From NCBI GenBank assembly GCA_029227215.1, contig JAQXZM010000037.1, forward strand, positions 1 to 61,373: 61,373 nucleotides of DNA. The letters are read 5' to 3'. Under the pieces are notes generated by a model. That model had not been told where the DNA came from and ran no database searches. It saw nothing but the letters and a program-made list of their open reading frames with translations. Origin of the DNA: Bifidobacteriaceae bacterium. GTDB taxonomy: Bacteria > Actinomycetota > Actinomycetes > Actinomycetales > Bifidobacteriaceae. Each line of letters begins with the position of its first letter. Position 1 is the first letter of the stretch. The position numbers and the translations under genes are program-made. This document shows positions 50,802-60,267 of this stretch, one piece after another.

Positions 50802-53588
50802 TTGGAGGGTCCCGAAATCAAGGCAGTAGAAGCAGTCATTGACAATGGCGCGCGCGGAAAGCGCGTCCTGCGCTTCGAGACGGGTCGTCTCGCGCAGCAA
50901 GCTGATGGCGCCGTCGTCGCCTATCTGGATGACGACACGATGGTGCTGTCCACCACCACGGCAGGTTCCAGCCCGAAGGAGAATTACGATTTCTTCCCGC
51001 TGACCGTTGACGTCGAAGAGAAGATGTACGCAGCCGGCAAGATCCCCGGCTCGTTCTTCCGTCGCGAAGGCCGCCCGTCCACCGAGGCGATCCTCGCCTG
51101 CCGCATCATCGATCGCCCGCTCCGCCCGCTCTTCCCGCACACGCTGCGCAATGAAGTCCAGGTCGTCGAGACGGTGCTGTCCATCAACCCCGACGACGCC
51201 TACGACGTGGTGGCCCTCAATGCCGCCTCCGCGTCCACGATGATCTCCGGCCTGCCGTTCGAAGGCCCGGTCTCCGGCGTGCGCCTCGCGCTCGTCGACG
51301 GCCAGTGGGTCGCGTTCCCGCGTTGGAGCGAACGCGAACGCGCCGTGTTCGAGATCGTCGTCGCCGGCCGCGTGGTCGAGAACGGTGATGTCGCCATCGC
51401 CATGATCGAGGCGGGCGCTGGCAAGAACGCCTGGAACCTCATCTACGACGAGGGTCAGACCAAGCCGGACGAGGAAGTCGTCGCCGGCGGCATCGAGGCC
51501 GCGAAGCCGTTCATCAAGGTCATCTGCGAGGCCCAGAATGAGCTCAAGCGCATCGCCGCCAAGGAGACCAAGGAGTTCCAGCTCGTCCCCGAGTACACGG
51601 ACGACCTGTATCGTCGCATCGACGAGATCGCCCACGCCGACCTCGACGAGGCGCTCTCCATCGCGGAGAAGCTGCCCCGCCAGGAGCGCATCGCGCAGAT
51701 CAAGGAAGGCGTGCGCCAGCAGCTCGCCGGCGAGTTCACCGACATGGACGACGCCGAGAAGGAGAAGGAGCTGGGCAACGCGTTCAAGGAGCTGCAGCGC
51801 CAGATCGTGCGCCGCCGCATCCTGACCCAGGACTACCGCATCGACGGCCGCGGCCTGCGCGAGATCCGCACGCTCTCCGCCGAGGTCGACATCGTGCCGC
51901 GCGCCCACGGCTCCGCGCTGTTCCAGCGCGGCGAGACCCAGATCCTGGGCGTCACCACGCTCAACACGCTCAAGATGGAGCAGCAGATCGACGCCCTGAG
52001 CGGCCCGACCACCAAGCGCTACATGCACAACTACGAGATGCCGCCGTATTCGACGGGCGAGACCGGCCGCGTGGGCTCCCCCAAGCGCCGCGAGATCGGC
52101 CACGGCGCCCTCGCCGAGAAGGCGCTCGTGCCGGTGCTGCCCAGTCGCGAGGAGTTCCCCTACGCCATCCGCCAGGTCTCCGAGGCCATTGGCTCCAACG
52201 GCTCCACCTCCATGGGCTCCGTGTGCGCCTCCACGCTGTCGCTGCTCAACGCCGGCGTGCCGCTCAAGGCGCCGGTCGCGGGCATCGCGATGGGCTTGGT
52301 CTCCGGCGAGGTCGACGGCCAGATGGTCTACAAGACCCTCACCGACATCCTGGGCGCCGAGGACGCCTTCGGCGACATGGACTTCAAGGTCGCCGGCACG
52401 TCCGAGTTCATCACCGCCCTCCAGCTCGACACCAAGCTCGACGGCATCCCCGCCGACATCCTTGCCGGCGCTCTGCAGCAGGCCCACGAGGCCCGCCAGA
52501 CGATCCTCGACGTGATCAACGAGTGCATCTCCGAGCCTGACGAGATGAGCCCGTACGCACCGCGCATCATCACGATGAGCGTGCCGGTCGAGAAGATTGG
52601 CGAGGTCATCGGCCCCAAGGGCAAGATGATCAACCAGATCCAGGAAGACACCGGCGCCGAGATCACCATCGAGGACGACGGCACCGTCTACATCGCCTCC
52701 GAAGGCGGCGAGGCCGCACAGAAGGCGCGCGATATCATCGATTCCATCGCGAACCCGCATGTGCCGCAGGTCGGCGAGCACTTCAACGGCAAGGTGGTGA
52801 AGACCACGAGCTTCGGCGCGTTCGTCAACCTCACGCCTGGCACCGACGGCCTGCTCCACATCTCCCAGATCCGCAACCTCACCGACGGCCAGCGCATCGA
52901 TGCCGTCGAGGATGTGCTCAAGGAAGGCGACGAGGTCGAGGTGGTCGTGCAGTCCGTGGACGACCGCGGCAAGATCTCCCTCGCCATCCCCGGTTTCGAA
53001 AACCAGGAATCCAACCGCCCCGAGCGTGGTGACCGCGAGGACCGCGGCGAGCGTGGTGGCCGCTTCGAGCGCTTCGGCCGTGGCCGTCGCTTCGAGGACC
53101 GCGACGATCGCGGTGATCGCGATGATCGTCGCGGTGAGCGTGGCGAGCGTGGTGGCCGTGGCCGCCGTTATGACGACCGCGATGATTTTGATCGCGATGA
53201 TTTCGGCCGTGACGATCGCGCCTCTCGTGAGGATCGTGGCGATCGCGATGACCGACGTGAGCGTCGCTCTAGCCGTTACGATGACCGCGATGACTTCGAT
53301 CGCGATGATCGCCGTGGCGGTCGCGCTGACCGTGGCGACCGCTACGCGGATCGCGAGGATCGCGCCGATCGTGACGATCGCCGCTCCGACCGTGGCGATC
53401 GCGGTGGCCGTGGCCGTCGTTCTGACCGTGACGATCGCCGCGATGACCGCCGTGGCGGCCGCCGCAACGATCGCAACCCGCGCTACGCCGTGGATGACCA
53501 GTACGACGAGTACCGCGCCGAGCGCCAGGAGCGTTCCGAGCGCCCGCGCCGCCGTGTGCGCCGCGACTTCGACCCGTTCGAGGACTAG
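50802..53588 (+). CDS. pnp: polyribonucleotide nucleotidyltransferase with long DR/RG-rich tail
   Basis: PNPase degrades RNA 3'-5' with phosphate and can also make guanosine tetraphosphate-like products in Actinobacteria (older symbol gpsI). TTG start with AGGAGG six nt before. Order over 928 residues: RNase PH domain 1; helical linker; RNase PH domain 2 (FEFGSR-like [30 protein letters not shown]); KH domain ([13 protein letters not shown], about 599-611); S1 domain (about 660-735, [20 protein letters not shown]). About 190 further residues follow of D, R, G and E repeats such as [19 protein letters not shown], probably an RNA-binding disordered tail. Confidence 0.97.
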   Translation: MEGPEIKAVEAVIDNGARGKRVLRFETGRLAQQADGAVVAYLDDDTMVLSTTTAGSSPKENYDFFPLTVDVEEKMYAAGKIPGSFFRREGRPSTEAILACRIIDRPLRPLFPHTLRNEVQVVETVLSINPDDAYDVVALNAASASTMISGLPFEGPVSGVRLALVDGQWVAFPRWSERERAVFEIVVAGRVVENGDVAIAMIEAGAGKNAWNLIYDEGQTKPDEEVVAGGIEAAKPFIKVICEAQNELKRIAAKETKEFQLVPEYTDDLYRRIDEIAHADLDEALSIAEKLPRQERIAQIKEGVRQQLAGEFTDMDDAEKEKELGNAFKELQRQIVRRRILTQDYRIDGRGLREIRTLSAEVDIVPRAHGSALFQRGETQILGVTTLNTLKMEQQIDALSGPTTKRYMHNYEMPPYSTGETGRVGSPKRREIGHGALAEKALVPVLPSREEFPYAIRQVSEAIGSNGSTSMGSVCASTLSLLNAGVPLKAPVAGIAMGLVSGEVDGQMVYKTLTDILGAEDAFGDMDFKVAGTSEFITALQLDTKLDGIPADILAGALQQAHEARQTILDVINECISEPDEMSPYAPRIITMSVPVEKIGEVIGPKGKMINQIQEDTGAEITIEDDGTVYIASEGGEAAQKARDIIDSIANPHVPQVGEHFNGKVVKTTSFGAFVNLTPGTDGLLHISQIRNLTDGQRIDAVEDVLKEGDEVEVVVQSVDDRGKISLAIPGFENQESNRPERGDREDRGERGGRFERFGRGRRFEDRDDRGDRDDRRGERGERGGRGRRYDDRDDFDRDDFGRDDRASREDRGDRDDRRERRSSRYDDRDDFDRDDRRGGRADRGDRYADREDRADRDDRRSDRGDRGGRGRRSDRDDRRDDRRGGRRNDRNPRYAVDDQYDEYRAERQERSERPRRRVRRDFDPFED

Positions 53589-53779
53589 TCCGCACAATCC
53601 GGCTGTGCGCCGAGCGCTTGGCGGCTAGCGTGTAGCAGCACGGGTAGCGGCACGGGTAGTGGCACTTGCTGCCCAGCGCTAGTTTGCTACACAGCGCTAG
53701 TGCTCACTGCTTGGTGCAGTGCAGCTTAGTGCGCTACCGCGTGAATCCTGTTCCAACAGGATCGCTTAGCGGAATTACC

Positions 53780-53823
53780 AAGGCCGGGAGGCACGTCGAA
53801 AGACGTCGCCTCCCGGCCTTTTT
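53780..53823 (+). terminator. strong terminator downstream of pnp
   Basis: AAGGCCGGGAGGC pairs with GCCTCCCGGCCTT, with an inner ACGTC/GACGT extension and TTTTC behind. About 190 nt after the pnp stop. An ATCCTGTTCCAACAGGAT dyad lies just before it. Confidence 0.88.
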
Positions 53824-53882
53824 CATGTTGTGCGGGGGAGTGGGTGCGTGGGAGTGGGTGCGGTTTTCTCTGAGTCGGCGAA

Positions 53883-54360
53883 GGCATTTTCGATTGTCAG
53901 AGGTTATGGCACCCGATTTACGGATTTTCAGAGGAAAAGACACAAAATCCGAGACCGCATTCTCTGACAATCTGAAATCCGAGAGCAGAGTCATACAATC
54001 CGGCACAATCCGAGTGCTGGAATGCCTGCCGATTCGCACACTGGCATCAGTCTCAGGGAATCCAGCACTACCGTGGTACCGGAACGTCTGCCAGAATGTC
54101 TTACGATTTGCGCGCCGGACAGGCTCTCAGACAATCCGACACCGAGTAATCACCGGAACCTCTGCGAATGTGCTCGCCAGTCAGACCGGCAGACATTCCG
54201 GCACCGCCATGGTGCCGTTTCCCATGAGTCTACGAGGGCATTTTCGATTGTCAGAGGTTATGGCATCCGATTTACGGATTCGCAGAGGAAAAGACACAAA
54301 ATCCGAGACCGAATTCTCTGCCAATCTGAAATCCGAGAGCAGAGTCAGACAATCCGGTAC
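53883..54360. repeat. two direct copies of a structured 124-nt module
   Basis: 53883-54006 and 54237-54360 match at 117 of 124 positions by my alignment, 354 bp apart. In the first copy GATTGTCAGAG (53892-53902) pairs with CTCTGACAATC (53962-53972), enclosing CGGATTTT paired with AAAATCCG. Both copies end near ACAATCCGG. The DNA between and after the copies contains more TCTGACAATC-like and GGTACCGGAA(C/T)GTCTG motifs. No coding structure was found in 53589-54602, and composition is lower in GC than the flanks. Confidence 0.85.
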
Positions 54361-54474
54361 TTCCTTGGTACCGGAATGTCTGACGATCTGTTTGCCGACC
54401 GAACCGGCAGCGGACTAGGCATCGACGCGAATCGGCGAGCCGGCCGATACCCCAAGCTGGACGTGTATCTCTCT

Positions 54475-54547
54475 GCCGAACTTGGCATCCTGTACAGCAT
54501 TTCCGTTCAAATCGCCCCGAATGCTGGCCGAAATCCCAAGTTGGCCG
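54475..54547. repeat. dispersed palindromic element, copy C
   Basis: GCCGAACTTGG at one end, CCAAGTTGGCC at the other, with TGTACAGCATTT and GAATGCTGGCC inside. Like copy A it is preceded about 25 nt upstream by CCCAAGCTGG. Confidence 0.8.
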
Positions 54548-54602
54548 AATTCCTTCCTGCCCAGCCGCAGCACGGTCTGGCGTGTGGCTGTAGTATGCGC
54601 GT

Positions 54603-55163
54603 ATGCAACACTATGCAGCAATCGTCCACGCGCTCGCCGATGGCCAGACCGCGGCCGGCAGCCATATGGCAATCATCATCGTGGTCATCGTGGCGGTGCT
54701 GGTGCTCGTCGCGCTCACGGCGGCATCCGCCAAGCATCGGGGCGTGCGGCTCCAGTACCATTACCGCGCGCGCACGTCGGTGATGACGCGCCGCGAGGAG
54801 CGCTTCTATCGCACGCTCACCAACGTGCTGGGGCCGGGGTATCTCGTGTTCCCGCAGATGCACCTGTCCGCGTTGCTTGACTGGCGCATCAAAGGGCAGA
54901 ACTGGAACGCCGCGCGCTCCAGCATCAACGGAAAGTCTGTGGATTACGCGGTGGTGGAGGCGGGCACGCTCACGCTGCTGTGCGCCATCGAGCTCGACGA
55001 CCCCACGCACGACCGCCCCGACCGCGTGGAGCGCGACCGCCTCGTGGAGGCGATCTTCAAGGACGCCGGTCTGCCGCTCGTGCGGTTCCGCGAACCCGAG
55101 GAGATGGATGACCGCCAGATCCGCGACGCTATCTTCTCCGCATTGCGTAGAATGAAGCCATGA
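54603..55163 (+). CDS. DUF2726 protein with N-terminal membrane anchor
   Basis: 186 residues. A helix at about 22-42 (MAIIIVVIVAVLVLVALTAA) anchors a DUF2726 domain: RREERFYRTLTNVLGPGYLV, VDYAVVEAGTLTLLCAIELD, ERDRLVEAIFKDAGLPLVRF. The domain resembles a PD-(D/E)XK nuclease-like fold, but activity is not established. TAGTAT (54591-54596) ends 6 nt before the ATG, indicating a leaderless start. Its stop overlaps the next ATG (ATGA). Confidence 0.85.
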   Translation: MQHYAAIVHALADGQTAAGSHMAIIIVVIVAVLVLVALTAASAKHRGVRLQYHYRARTSVMTRREERFYRTLTNVLGPGYLVFPQMHLSALLDWRIKGQNWNAARSSINGKSVDYAVVEAGTLTLLCAIELDDPTHDRPDRVERDRLVEAIFKDAGLPLVRFREPEEMDDRQIRDAIFSALRRMKP

Positions 55164-56497
55164 GTTCTTTGACAGAGGCACAACCCGCAACGACGCAGTC
55201 CGCAACGATGCAGTCCGCAGAGGCACAGCCAGCACACGCGCAGTCCGCAACGACGCAACCTGCACACGCGCATGCTGAGAAGTTGCAGGCCGCGAAGGCA
55301 CATGCCAGGAAAATCCAGGCCGGGAAAGCCCAGGACGAGCTCACGGATGACGAGGTCCGCCAACTCACCGAGCGCATGGCGTTCGTGGTCGTCACGCCAA
55401 GCTGGGGCAGCCAGGAGGCACTGAGCCGAGGCAATCCGATTCCCGAGCTCGACGACGGCACCGAGGATCCGGCGAGGTTCGAGTTCAAGGACTTCCGCGA
55501 CAGCGTGGAGTCGATGCGCATCAAGCCCAGGCTCATCGTGGTCGTCGACGGCATGGCGGATTCGAGGACCAAGGTCCGCGTCGAAACCGAGCAGCGCGCG
55601 CGTGACAAGATCGTCGCCTTTATCAAAGACAATGACGTGCCGCCCCAGCAGGCGGAGCGCATGCTGGGCGACTGCCCCGAGTGGGTGTATGTGAGCGGCG
55701 ACCCCAAGAAAGGCCCCGCCCAGTGGCTCAATCTTGGCATGAAGGAAGCGTACAGGCGTGGCGCCGAATGGTTCTGGTTGCTCGACACCTACACGATCGT
55801 CCTGCCCGATGCGTTGCGCATGCTCGCCAAGTGGATGCCGGGCCATGACCTGATCCAGGGCCGATACCTTCTCGACCAGGATTGGGACGGCAGCTGCTAC
55901 ACTCCTGCGTCGTTCACTCAGTTCCACCCGGCGACGGGGCTCACCACGAACATCCGCCATCCGCGCTGCGGCAGGAGCGGCTACATGGTGCTGTCGGCCG
56001 CCACGGCGCGCGGCATGCTGGTGTCACGCCGCCTGGTGGACGCCATCGGTCTGCCCGACCCGCGCTTCGCGTTGCATGGCGCCGACACGATTTACACGTA
56101 CCTCGCCTCGTTCGTCACCAACCCGATCGGCGTGCCCGACAAGCCCATCCGGTGGAACCTGCCTGCGGAGCCGAGCATGAAGGAAGTGCCGAATCCCCGG
56201 ATCGAGATCTGGCACGGTGACTGCTACGTCACGATGCGCAACCGCGGCTACCTGGCGCGCTACCTGCAGCTCACCGGGGCGTATCGCCCGGTGCCGTTCG
56301 CTTTCGGCACCGCGGTGATGTTCTGCAGCCAGCTCATCCATATGCACCGCGCACACTATGCCGACACGACGCCCGCCGTCGTGGAGCTCATCAAGGGCTG
56401 GGTCGCGGCGCGCCGCATCATGCGCGACGAGACCTGGCGGCCGATGAAACCGCTGAAGCCGGCGAAGCTGTCGAAGCCGGCGAAACCGACACTCTGA
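55160..56497 (+). CDS. glycosyltransferase-like protein with repetitive N-terminus
   Basis: 445 residues. The first 60 are repeats of the TQSATMQSAEAQPAHAQSA type, then a charged helix. The core (about 75-400) has a GT-A flavour: MAFVVVTPSW, then KPRLIVVVDG, an acidic WFWLLDTYTIVLPDALRM where a DXD would be expected (only LLDT), and RFALHGADTIYTYLA. I therefore call it glycosyltransferase-like, not proven active. Overlaps the DUF2726 stop, so the two are translated together. The C-terminal KPLKPAKLSKPAKP tail is basic. Confidence 0.65.
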   Translation: MSSLTEAQPATTQSATMQSAEAQPAHAQSATTQPAHAHAEKLQAAKAHARKIQAGKAQDELTDDEVRQLTERMAFVVVTPSWGSQEALSRGNPIPELDDGTEDPARFEFKDFRDSVESMRIKPRLIVVVDGMADSRTKVRVETEQRARDKIVAFIKDNDVPPQQAERMLGDCPEWVYVSGDPKKGPAQWLNLGMKEAYRRGAEWFWLLDTYTIVLPDALRMLAKWMPGHDLIQGRYLLDQDWDGSCYTPASFTQFHPATGLTTNIRHPRCGRSGYMVLSAATARGMLVSRRLVDAIGLPDPRFALHGADTIYTYLASFVTNPIGVPDKPIRWNLPAEPSMKEVPNPRIEIWHGDCYVTMRNRGYLARYLQLTGAYRPVPFAFGTAVMFCSQLIHMHRAHYADTTPAVVELIKGWVAARRIMRDETWRPMKPLKPAKLSKPAKPTL

Positions 56498-56551
56498 ACA
56501 GCGCACGGCTGAACAGCGCACGACTCTTCGAAGAACAATTAAGGAGCAATC

Positions 56552-57418
56552 ATGGCAATCCCCATGCGGGCACTCGGACCTTTCACCACCACGGCGATTG
56601 GCGAAGGCGAAATGCCTCTCACCATCGAAAACAACCGCGGGCATGACGTGGGCATCCAGACCATCCACGCCGCGCTCGATGCCGGCTGCCGCCACCTCGA
56701 CACCGCGTGGGCGTATTACACGCCGGGCGAGGAGGAGCAGACCGGCGAGAAGCTGGTGCGCGAGGCGCTCGATACGTGGGATGGCCCGCGCGACGAAGTG
56801 CTCGTGGCGACGAAGGTGGGCCTGCGCCGCGCATGGGATGGCGACAAGCCGATCTGGCCGCGCGATGGCAAGCCCGAGCACATCATCGAGTACGGCAAGC
56901 AGTCCGCGCAGGCGCTTGGCGTTGATACGATCGACCTGCTGTACCTGCACCGCCATGACCCCGAGGTGTCGTACGAGGAGTCGTGCGAAGGCTTGAAGGC
57001 TCTGCTTGACCAAGGCGTGGCGGCATGGGCGGGCGTCTCTAACGTCACGATCGAACAGCTCGACATCGCACGCCGCGTGCTGGGCAGCAAGCTCGTCGCC
57101 GTGCAGAACCAGTACTCCCCGGTGCACCTTGAGACGCAAGACACGATGGATTACTGTGCCAAGCTCGGCCTGGCGTTCGTGTGCTGGAGCCCGCTGGGCG
57201 GCTACCGCCACCCGTATGACGACACGAAGTTCGACCCGTTCCGCAAGATTGCCGCGAAGCATGGGGTGAGCTACCAGCAGATCGTGCTGGCGTGGGAGCT
57301 TGCGAAGGGCGATCACGTGTTCGTGATCCCTGGCGCCCACCGCCCCGAGACAATCGTGGATTCGCTTCACGCAGGCGATGTGACGCTTTCCGACGAGGAG
57401 CTGGCGTACCTTGGCTGA
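56552..57418 (+). CDS. aldo/keto reductase
   Basis: NADPH-dependent (beta/alpha)8 oxidoreductase, 288 residues. The catalytic tetrad is visible: Asp and Tyr in DTAWAYYTPG, Lys in VATKVG and His in YLHRHDP. GVSNVTIEQLD and the C-terminal cofactor segment VIPGAHRPETIVDSL are typical. SD AAGGAG. Substrate unknown. Its last codons overlap the TTG of pgeF. Confidence 0.93.
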   Translation: MAIPMRALGPFTTTAIGEGEMPLTIENNRGHDVGIQTIHAALDAGCRHLDTAWAYYTPGEEEQTGEKLVREALDTWDGPRDEVLVATKVGLRRAWDGDKPIWPRDGKPEHIIEYGKQSAQALGVDTIDLLYLHRHDPEVSYEESCEGLKALLDQGVAAWAGVSNVTIEQLDIARRVLGSKLVAVQNQYSPVHLETQDTMDYCAKLGLAFVCWSPLGGYRHPYDDTKFDPFRKIAAKHGVSYQQIVLAWELAKGDHVFVIPGAHRPETIVDSLHAGDVTLSDEELAYLG

Positions 57419-58313
57419 CGGCGCGGAGAACCAGGCGCTTCCCGTCACGATTCCGCTTGTGCTCGCGCCAGGCGTGGAGGTGCGCTTCACCACGCGCCTG
57501 GGTGGGGCGTCGGTCGGTGACTGGGCGTACTGCAACCTCGGGTCGAAAGTGGGCGACGACCCCGCCCACGTGGCGGCGAACATGGCTGGGCTCGCCCATG
57601 TGATGGGCGCGCCGCTGCGGCTCATCCACCAAGTGCATTCCGCCATCGCTGTGGATGCCGACGCGCTCGCCGACCAGGGCGCTGATTCATACCATGTGGA
57701 CGCGGACGCCCAGGTGAGCGCTCGCGCCGGCATGCCGCTGGGCATCTTCGGCGCCGACTGCCTGCCGGTGCTCTATGCCGATCCCGATGCCGGCGTGATC
57801 GCTGCATCCCACTGCGGCAGGCGAGGGCTTCAGCGCGGCGTGGTGCACGCCTGCGTGGAGCGGATGCTTGCCAAGGGCGCGCGCCGTGAGCGCATTAGCG
57901 CCATGCTCGGGCCGTGCATCTGCGGCACCTGCTACGAAGTGGGCGACGCGATCGCGCAGGATTTCAATGCGCAATTCCCTGGCACCGCCACCGTGACGCG
58001 CTTTGGGGGAGCGGGCATCGACATCGCTGCCGCCGCGCGTCAGGCGCTCGCCGCCGAAGGCATCGAGGGCGAGCGCATCGTGAGCGCCGTGCCCCGCGTG
58101 GCAGCGGCGACCTCGTACCTCAGGGATGACGTGGAGTTGCAGCAGTTGTGCGCACAAGACAACGAGGGCGATCCTGCGCTCGCGGAGCGTCTCGGTGTGA
58201 TGGACCGCTGCCTGTGCACGGTGGAGAACCCGCTGTGGTACTCCCATCGGCGCGCATACCTTGCGCACAAGCAGCACGAGGGCCGGTTCCTCGCGGTGAT
58301 CGTGCGCAAGTGA
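57411..58313 (+). CDS. pgeF: peptidoglycan editing factor PgeF / YfiH-type copper oxidase domain
   Basis: Multicopper-like purine nucleoside phosphorylase/laccase-domain family that also corrects peptidoglycan precursors in E. coli. 300 residues; TTG start at 57411 overlaps the preceding TGA by 8 bp. Metal-site motifs are HQVH, GIFGADCLPVLYADP and IAASHCGRRGLQRGVV; the last differs from the usual VHAGWRGL. CICGTCYEVGDAI matches the conserved C-terminal site. 58314-58439 contains several GTGATTGCGC-like near-repeats. Confidence 0.88.
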   Translation: MADGAENQALPVTIPLVLAPGVEVRFTTRLGGASVGDWAYCNLGSKVGDDPAHVAANMAGLAHVMGAPLRLIHQVHSAIAVDADALADQGADSYHVDADAQVSARAGMPLGIFGADCLPVLYADPDAGVIAASHCGRRGLQRGVVHACVERMLAKGARRERISAMLGPCICGTCYEVGDAIAQDFNAQFPGTATVTRFGGAGIDIAAAARQALAAEGIEGERIVSAVPRVAAATSYLRDDVELQQLCAQDNEGDPALAERLGVMDRCLCTVENPLWYSHRRAYLAHKQHEGRFLAVIVRK

Positions 58314-58439
58314 TTGCGCCGAAGTGATTGCGCCCAGGTGATCATGCGCAAATGATTGCGCGGGCATAGCTCGAGCGGAGGTGACTGGGCGCAAGTGCAC
58401 TCGCCTCCGCCGTCGCCCGCACACCTTAGCATGGCATTT

Positions 58440-59324
58440 ATGTCAGATTCCTCTCAGATGCCGGTCATCGCCGTGGTGTTGGCGGCGGGCTTCGGCACGC
58501 GCTTCGACCCGAACGACCCCAAGCAGCTTGTGCAACTCGCAGGCCGTCCGGTGCTCGCTTGGTCGCTCGAGGCGTTCGAGGACTGCCCGGACGTGACCGA
58601 CATCGTGGTCGTTGTGAATCCCCGTGTGTTCGAAGCGGTGGACAAGCTCGCCGACGACATGGGCTGCCGCAAGGTCAAGGCGCTCGTGCCGGGCGGCGAG
58701 ACCCGCGCTGACAGCACGATGGCAGCGCTGTCGTTCCTTGTGGAAAACGGTGTGCCGCAGCAAGCCAAGCTGCTCATCCATGACGGCGTGCGCCCCTTCG
58801 TGTCCCCCAAGACCGTGGAGGACTGCGTGCGTGCGCTCGATACGTCCAATGCGGCGACGGTCGCGGTGCCGAGCACCGACACGATCCTGCTCGCTGCGCC
58901 CGCCGTGGGGTCGGCCGACCAGTCGGAGCCAGAGGAGGGCGCCGACCCATCGGAACAGCGCACCCAATCGGGCACTCCCGTGGTGCAGGCGGTGCCGGAC
59001 CGTGCGATGACCTACCGCGCCCAGACGCCGCAATGCTTCCGCCTGGGCACCCTGCGCCGCGCTTATGAGCTCGCGGCGGGGGACGAGGGTTTCCACCCGA
59101 CCGACGACACCCGCGTGGTGGTGGACTACCTGCCCGACGAGCCGGTGACCGTGGTGATGGGTTCTGACGACAACATGAAGATCACGACCCGCGCCGACAT
59201 CGACGTCGCAGAGACCATCGCACCCCGCGCCCGTCGCATCCGTCTGATGGCGCGCCGCCGCCTCGCCCAGCAGATCGCCAACCCCGGTGCTGCAGGCGAG
59301 CAGAGCGAATCCTTTGAAGAATAA
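58440..59324 (+). CDS. ispD: IspD/TarI-family cytidylyltransferase
   Basis: CTP-dependent nucleotidyltransferase, annotated as 2-C-methyl-D-erythritol 4-phosphate cytidylyltransferase in relatives. The signature AVVLAAGFGTRFDPNDPKQL is complete, followed by LLIHDGVRPFVS and the later TDDTRVVV. Length 294, extended by an insertion at about 155-180 (QSEPEEGADPSEQR). TAGCAT (58427-58432) ends 7 nt before ATG 58440, which supports this start over the ATG at 58431. Polyol-phosphate (TarI-like) substrates cannot be excluded. Confidence 0.85.
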   Translation: MSDSSQMPVIAVVLAAGFGTRFDPNDPKQLVQLAGRPVLAWSLEAFEDCPDVTDIVVVVNPRVFEAVDKLADDMGCRKVKALVPGGETRADSTMAALSFLVENGVPQQAKLLIHDGVRPFVSPKTVEDCVRALDTSNAATVAVPSTDTILLAAPAVGSADQSEPEEGADPSEQRTQSGTPVVQAVPDRAMTYRAQTPQCFRLGTLRRAYELAAGDEGFHPTDDTRVVVDYLPDEPVTVVMGSDDNMKITTRADIDVAETIAPRARRIRLMARRRLAQQIANPGAAGEQSESFEE

Positions 59325-59373
59325 TCGCGGCAGCCAAAGAATCCAGGATTTTGGCTCCGCGTGAGCGCCATGC

Positions 59374-59432
59374 ATCAGCCATCGTGGATGTCGAACAATC
59401 AATGTGTTCGATATCCCGCGATGGCTGATTTT
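59374..59432 (+). terminator. terminator after the cytidylyltransferase
   Basis: ATCAGCCATCG pairs with CGATGGCTGAT; inner TCGAACA pairs with TGTTCGA; TTTT follows. Confidence 0.85.
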
Positions 59433-59591
59433 GTGTGGGATTTACTGCGGCAGGCTGATTTGCAATCAGTAATTGTCGCTGGTTAAATGGGGTTCGTCGA
59501 ACGAAGGGGATTCGTTTCGAGCACCATGATGTCGTAGTGCTGTTTGCGTTTCCCTGGATTCGGCAATGAGCTGAAGAGAGGGAGGATTCCT

Positions 59592-59768
59592 TTGGCATTG
59601 CGATCATGCGGCGCAAGCCTTGCTCCAATCTCCGTGGAGAAAGCGAACCAAGAGCTCGATATCGATAAGAATTCGCTCGCCGCGAATGTGCTGAAAGGAA
59701 TGAGGAGCTACCTTGGCGCGGATTTCTTCATGGATCGGGACGCGGAGGCGCTGACCGTAGATGATTGA
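59592..59768 (+). CDS. small protein, first gene of a three-gene operon
   Basis: 58 residues from TTG 59592, which has GGGAGG at SD distance. The text NSLAANVLKGMRSYLGADFF is helical and amphipathic; the end EALTVDD is acidic. The stop overlaps the next ATG. No family recognised. The 160 nt upstream to the terminator show no clear promoter. Confidence 0.5.
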   Translation: MALRSCGASLAPISVEKANQELDIDKNSLAANVLKGMRSYLGADFFMDRDAEALTVDD

Positions 59769-60255
59769 CATTGCGTCGGATGTGCTTTCCGGACTCTCAT
59801 TCCAGTCTTTGGCTTCCTCGACGTATCGCGGGACGGGGAGTTCCTCAGGATTCGTGGCTCACGGTGCCCTGTGGTTGTGTCTTTTCCTTAGTTTTCCTTT
59901 TGTCGAGACGCTCATGCGAGGCGTGTGGGGATTGGCGGGCTTTCACATTGCCAAGTCGCATGGGGGATGCGCGGGCGTCATCACGAGGTACCGTGAGAGA
60001 CGGGATTTTCCTTCGCTCTTGTGCCAGCTTGCCGTTCGATATACGCGCAACGGCATGGAGGAAGAGATGACATTCCTGGTGCGGCGGTGGGGATTGCATC
60101 GCGGCTTCCATGAGGGAGAGAAGGTCACGGTGTATGTGAACAATTTGTCGCCGAAGCCGGACTGCACGGGTCGGTGGGATTACTTGGAACTCAAGAGGGC
60201 TGGCTACCTTGCCCGCGGCTTTACCAGAATAATCGTGAGCGTGCTTGTGCTGTGA
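59761..60255 (+). CDS. membrane protein, possibly DUF3592-like
   Basis: 164 residues; ATG lies inside the preceding gene's end. One clear helix near residue 35-55 (GALWLCLFLSFPFVETLM), then a soluble part with KSHGGCAGVITRYRERRD and GEKVTVYVNNLSPKP, and a second hydrophobic stretch at the C-terminus (FTRIIVSVLVL). The segment before NLSPKP resembles the DUF3592 pattern, where a VxVxYxPxxP element ends the domain. I offer this only as a resemblance. Confidence 0.6.
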   Translation: MIDIASDVLSGLSFQSLASSTYRGTGSSSGFVAHGALWLCLFLSFPFVETLMRGVWGLAGFHIAKSHGGCAGVITRYRERRDFPSLLCQLAVRYTRNGMEEEMTFLVRRWGLHRGFHEGEKVTVYVNNLSPKPDCTGRWDYLELKRAGYLARGFTRIIVSVLVL

Positions 60256-60267
60256 GCCATTGGGTTT

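Noticed and set aside
50178-53597. 1139-codon open frame antisense to pnp
   Set aside because: Composition is a shadow of PNPase and its repetitive tail; no start signal or family match.
53666-54418. 250-codon frame over the duplicated module
   Set aside because: The duplicated unit falls in the same frame only by chance; composition is not protein-like, there is no SD, and it reads through a strong terminator hairpin.
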